From: an uncultured Bacteroidales bacterium
Lineage (GTDB): Bacteria > Bacteroidota > Bacteroidia > Bacteroidales > P3
Assembly (NCBI GenBank): GCA_900315335.1
Contig: OMYR01000016.1
Coordinates: 1 to 40,927 of the forward strand
Length of the DNA: 40,927 bases
Direction: 5' to 3'
This document shows, in pieces, positions 40,695 to 40,927 of the stretch (positions are counted from its first letter, which is position 1; each line of letters starts with the position of its first letter). A program made the translations under genes and the position numbers. A model generated the notes under the pieces. It was not told the DNA's origin, ran no database searches, and worked only from the letters and a program-made list of their open reading frames with translations.

Positions 40695-40927
40695 TCAATT
40701 GTAAATTAAATATCAATAAAAATGAAAAACGAAACAAAATCGCTTATTTTTTTGCAAATTTACAATGTTTTATTCATTCTGCCAAAATTTTTTACAATAT
40801 TTTTTCAAGAATATATTTTTTCACCTTACACCCCCTCACCGCTCCGCACACAAGGTTTCTTTTGCGCTCCCCGCGCGGGGGTGCGAGCCGCACTTGCAAA
40901 TAACGCATAGCGATTATCTTTTTTTAT
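40695..40927. other. Right-end intergenic region with GC-rich palindrome and 15-bp repeat
   Basis: No gene is supported here. The sequence is very A/T-rich up to about 40820, then changes to a GC-rich patch with the perfect palindrome CCCCGCGCGGGG (40869-40880). The 15-bp repeat AATAACGCATAGCGA follows at 40899-40913, a copy of 35350-35364. The abrupt change of composition suggests part of a dispersed element. Confidence 0.45.

Noticed and set aside
1..40927. Insertion sequences or transposases
   Set aside because: No transposase motif or terminal inverted repeats were found in any frame of the window.

Overview
This window comes from a low-GC member of the Bacteroidetes, most likely order Bacteroidales. 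The main grounds are promoters of the Bacteroidetes type (TTTG, about 20 bases, TAnnTTTG) in front of the tRNAs, rpsU, rpmB, arcC, pyrE and the pilus operon, a near absence of Shine-Dalgarno sequences, a long SecA with a C-terminal SEC-C zinc motif, the rpsU-xerC-hpf cluster, a type IX secretion (T9SS) sorting domain and a Mfa-type (type V) pilus operon. The genus cannot be named from the sequence alone.

Layout. 1-8.2 kb, all minus strand, is housekeeping: tRNA-Gly and tRNA-Leu, mutS behind manA, then hpf, xerC, rpsU, a hotdog thioesterase, an acyltransferase-3 membrane protein and rpmB, with clear intrinsic terminators after hpf, rpsU and rpmB. 8.2-12 kb (minus) holds a 57-residue lipoprotein, a GH3 beta-glucosidase and carbamate kinase. 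A LolC/E-FtsX type permease at 12.0-13.2 kb is on the plus strand. After a 22-bp triple repeat comes the accessory core, 13.7-28.0 kb, read on the minus strand in the order DUF3575, DUF3868/OmpA, major fimbrillin, Mfa2-type anchor, two further pilin-like lipoproteins and a 2195-residue T9SS-exported adhesin. A truncated BRO-N/Fic gene sits just upstream of it. 28.8-33.4 kb (minus) carries a GH29 fucosidase, a PorE-like TPR/beta-propeller protein, an SRPBCC protein and pyrE. From 33.5 kb the plus strand carries a Nudix hydrolase, a Wzz-type chain-length protein, an O-antigen ligase-like protein and secA, followed by a terminator and the end of a leftward unit that lies outside the window.

The most interesting feature is the pilus operon. 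Its first gene (DUF3575) is split by a G8 tract exactly between signal peptide and mature domain: with 9 (or 6) G the protein would read through, with 8 it stops at once. About 20 bp upstream of the operon's promoter lies a second, 16-base G tract. Both look like slipped-strand phase-variation elements, one translational and one transcriptional, on one surface-pilus operon. The three pilin-like lipoproteins share a K-A-G-[D/E] site where P. gingivalis Mfa1 has its Arg-gingipain cleavage site (R-A-G), and the operon ends in a very large T9SS cargo that is a candidate tip adhesin.

Other points of note are true Shine-Dalgarno sequences on rpsU and hpf in a genome that otherwise seems to lack them, and a PorE-like protein whose OmpA-like end has lost its usual peptidoglycan-binding residues.
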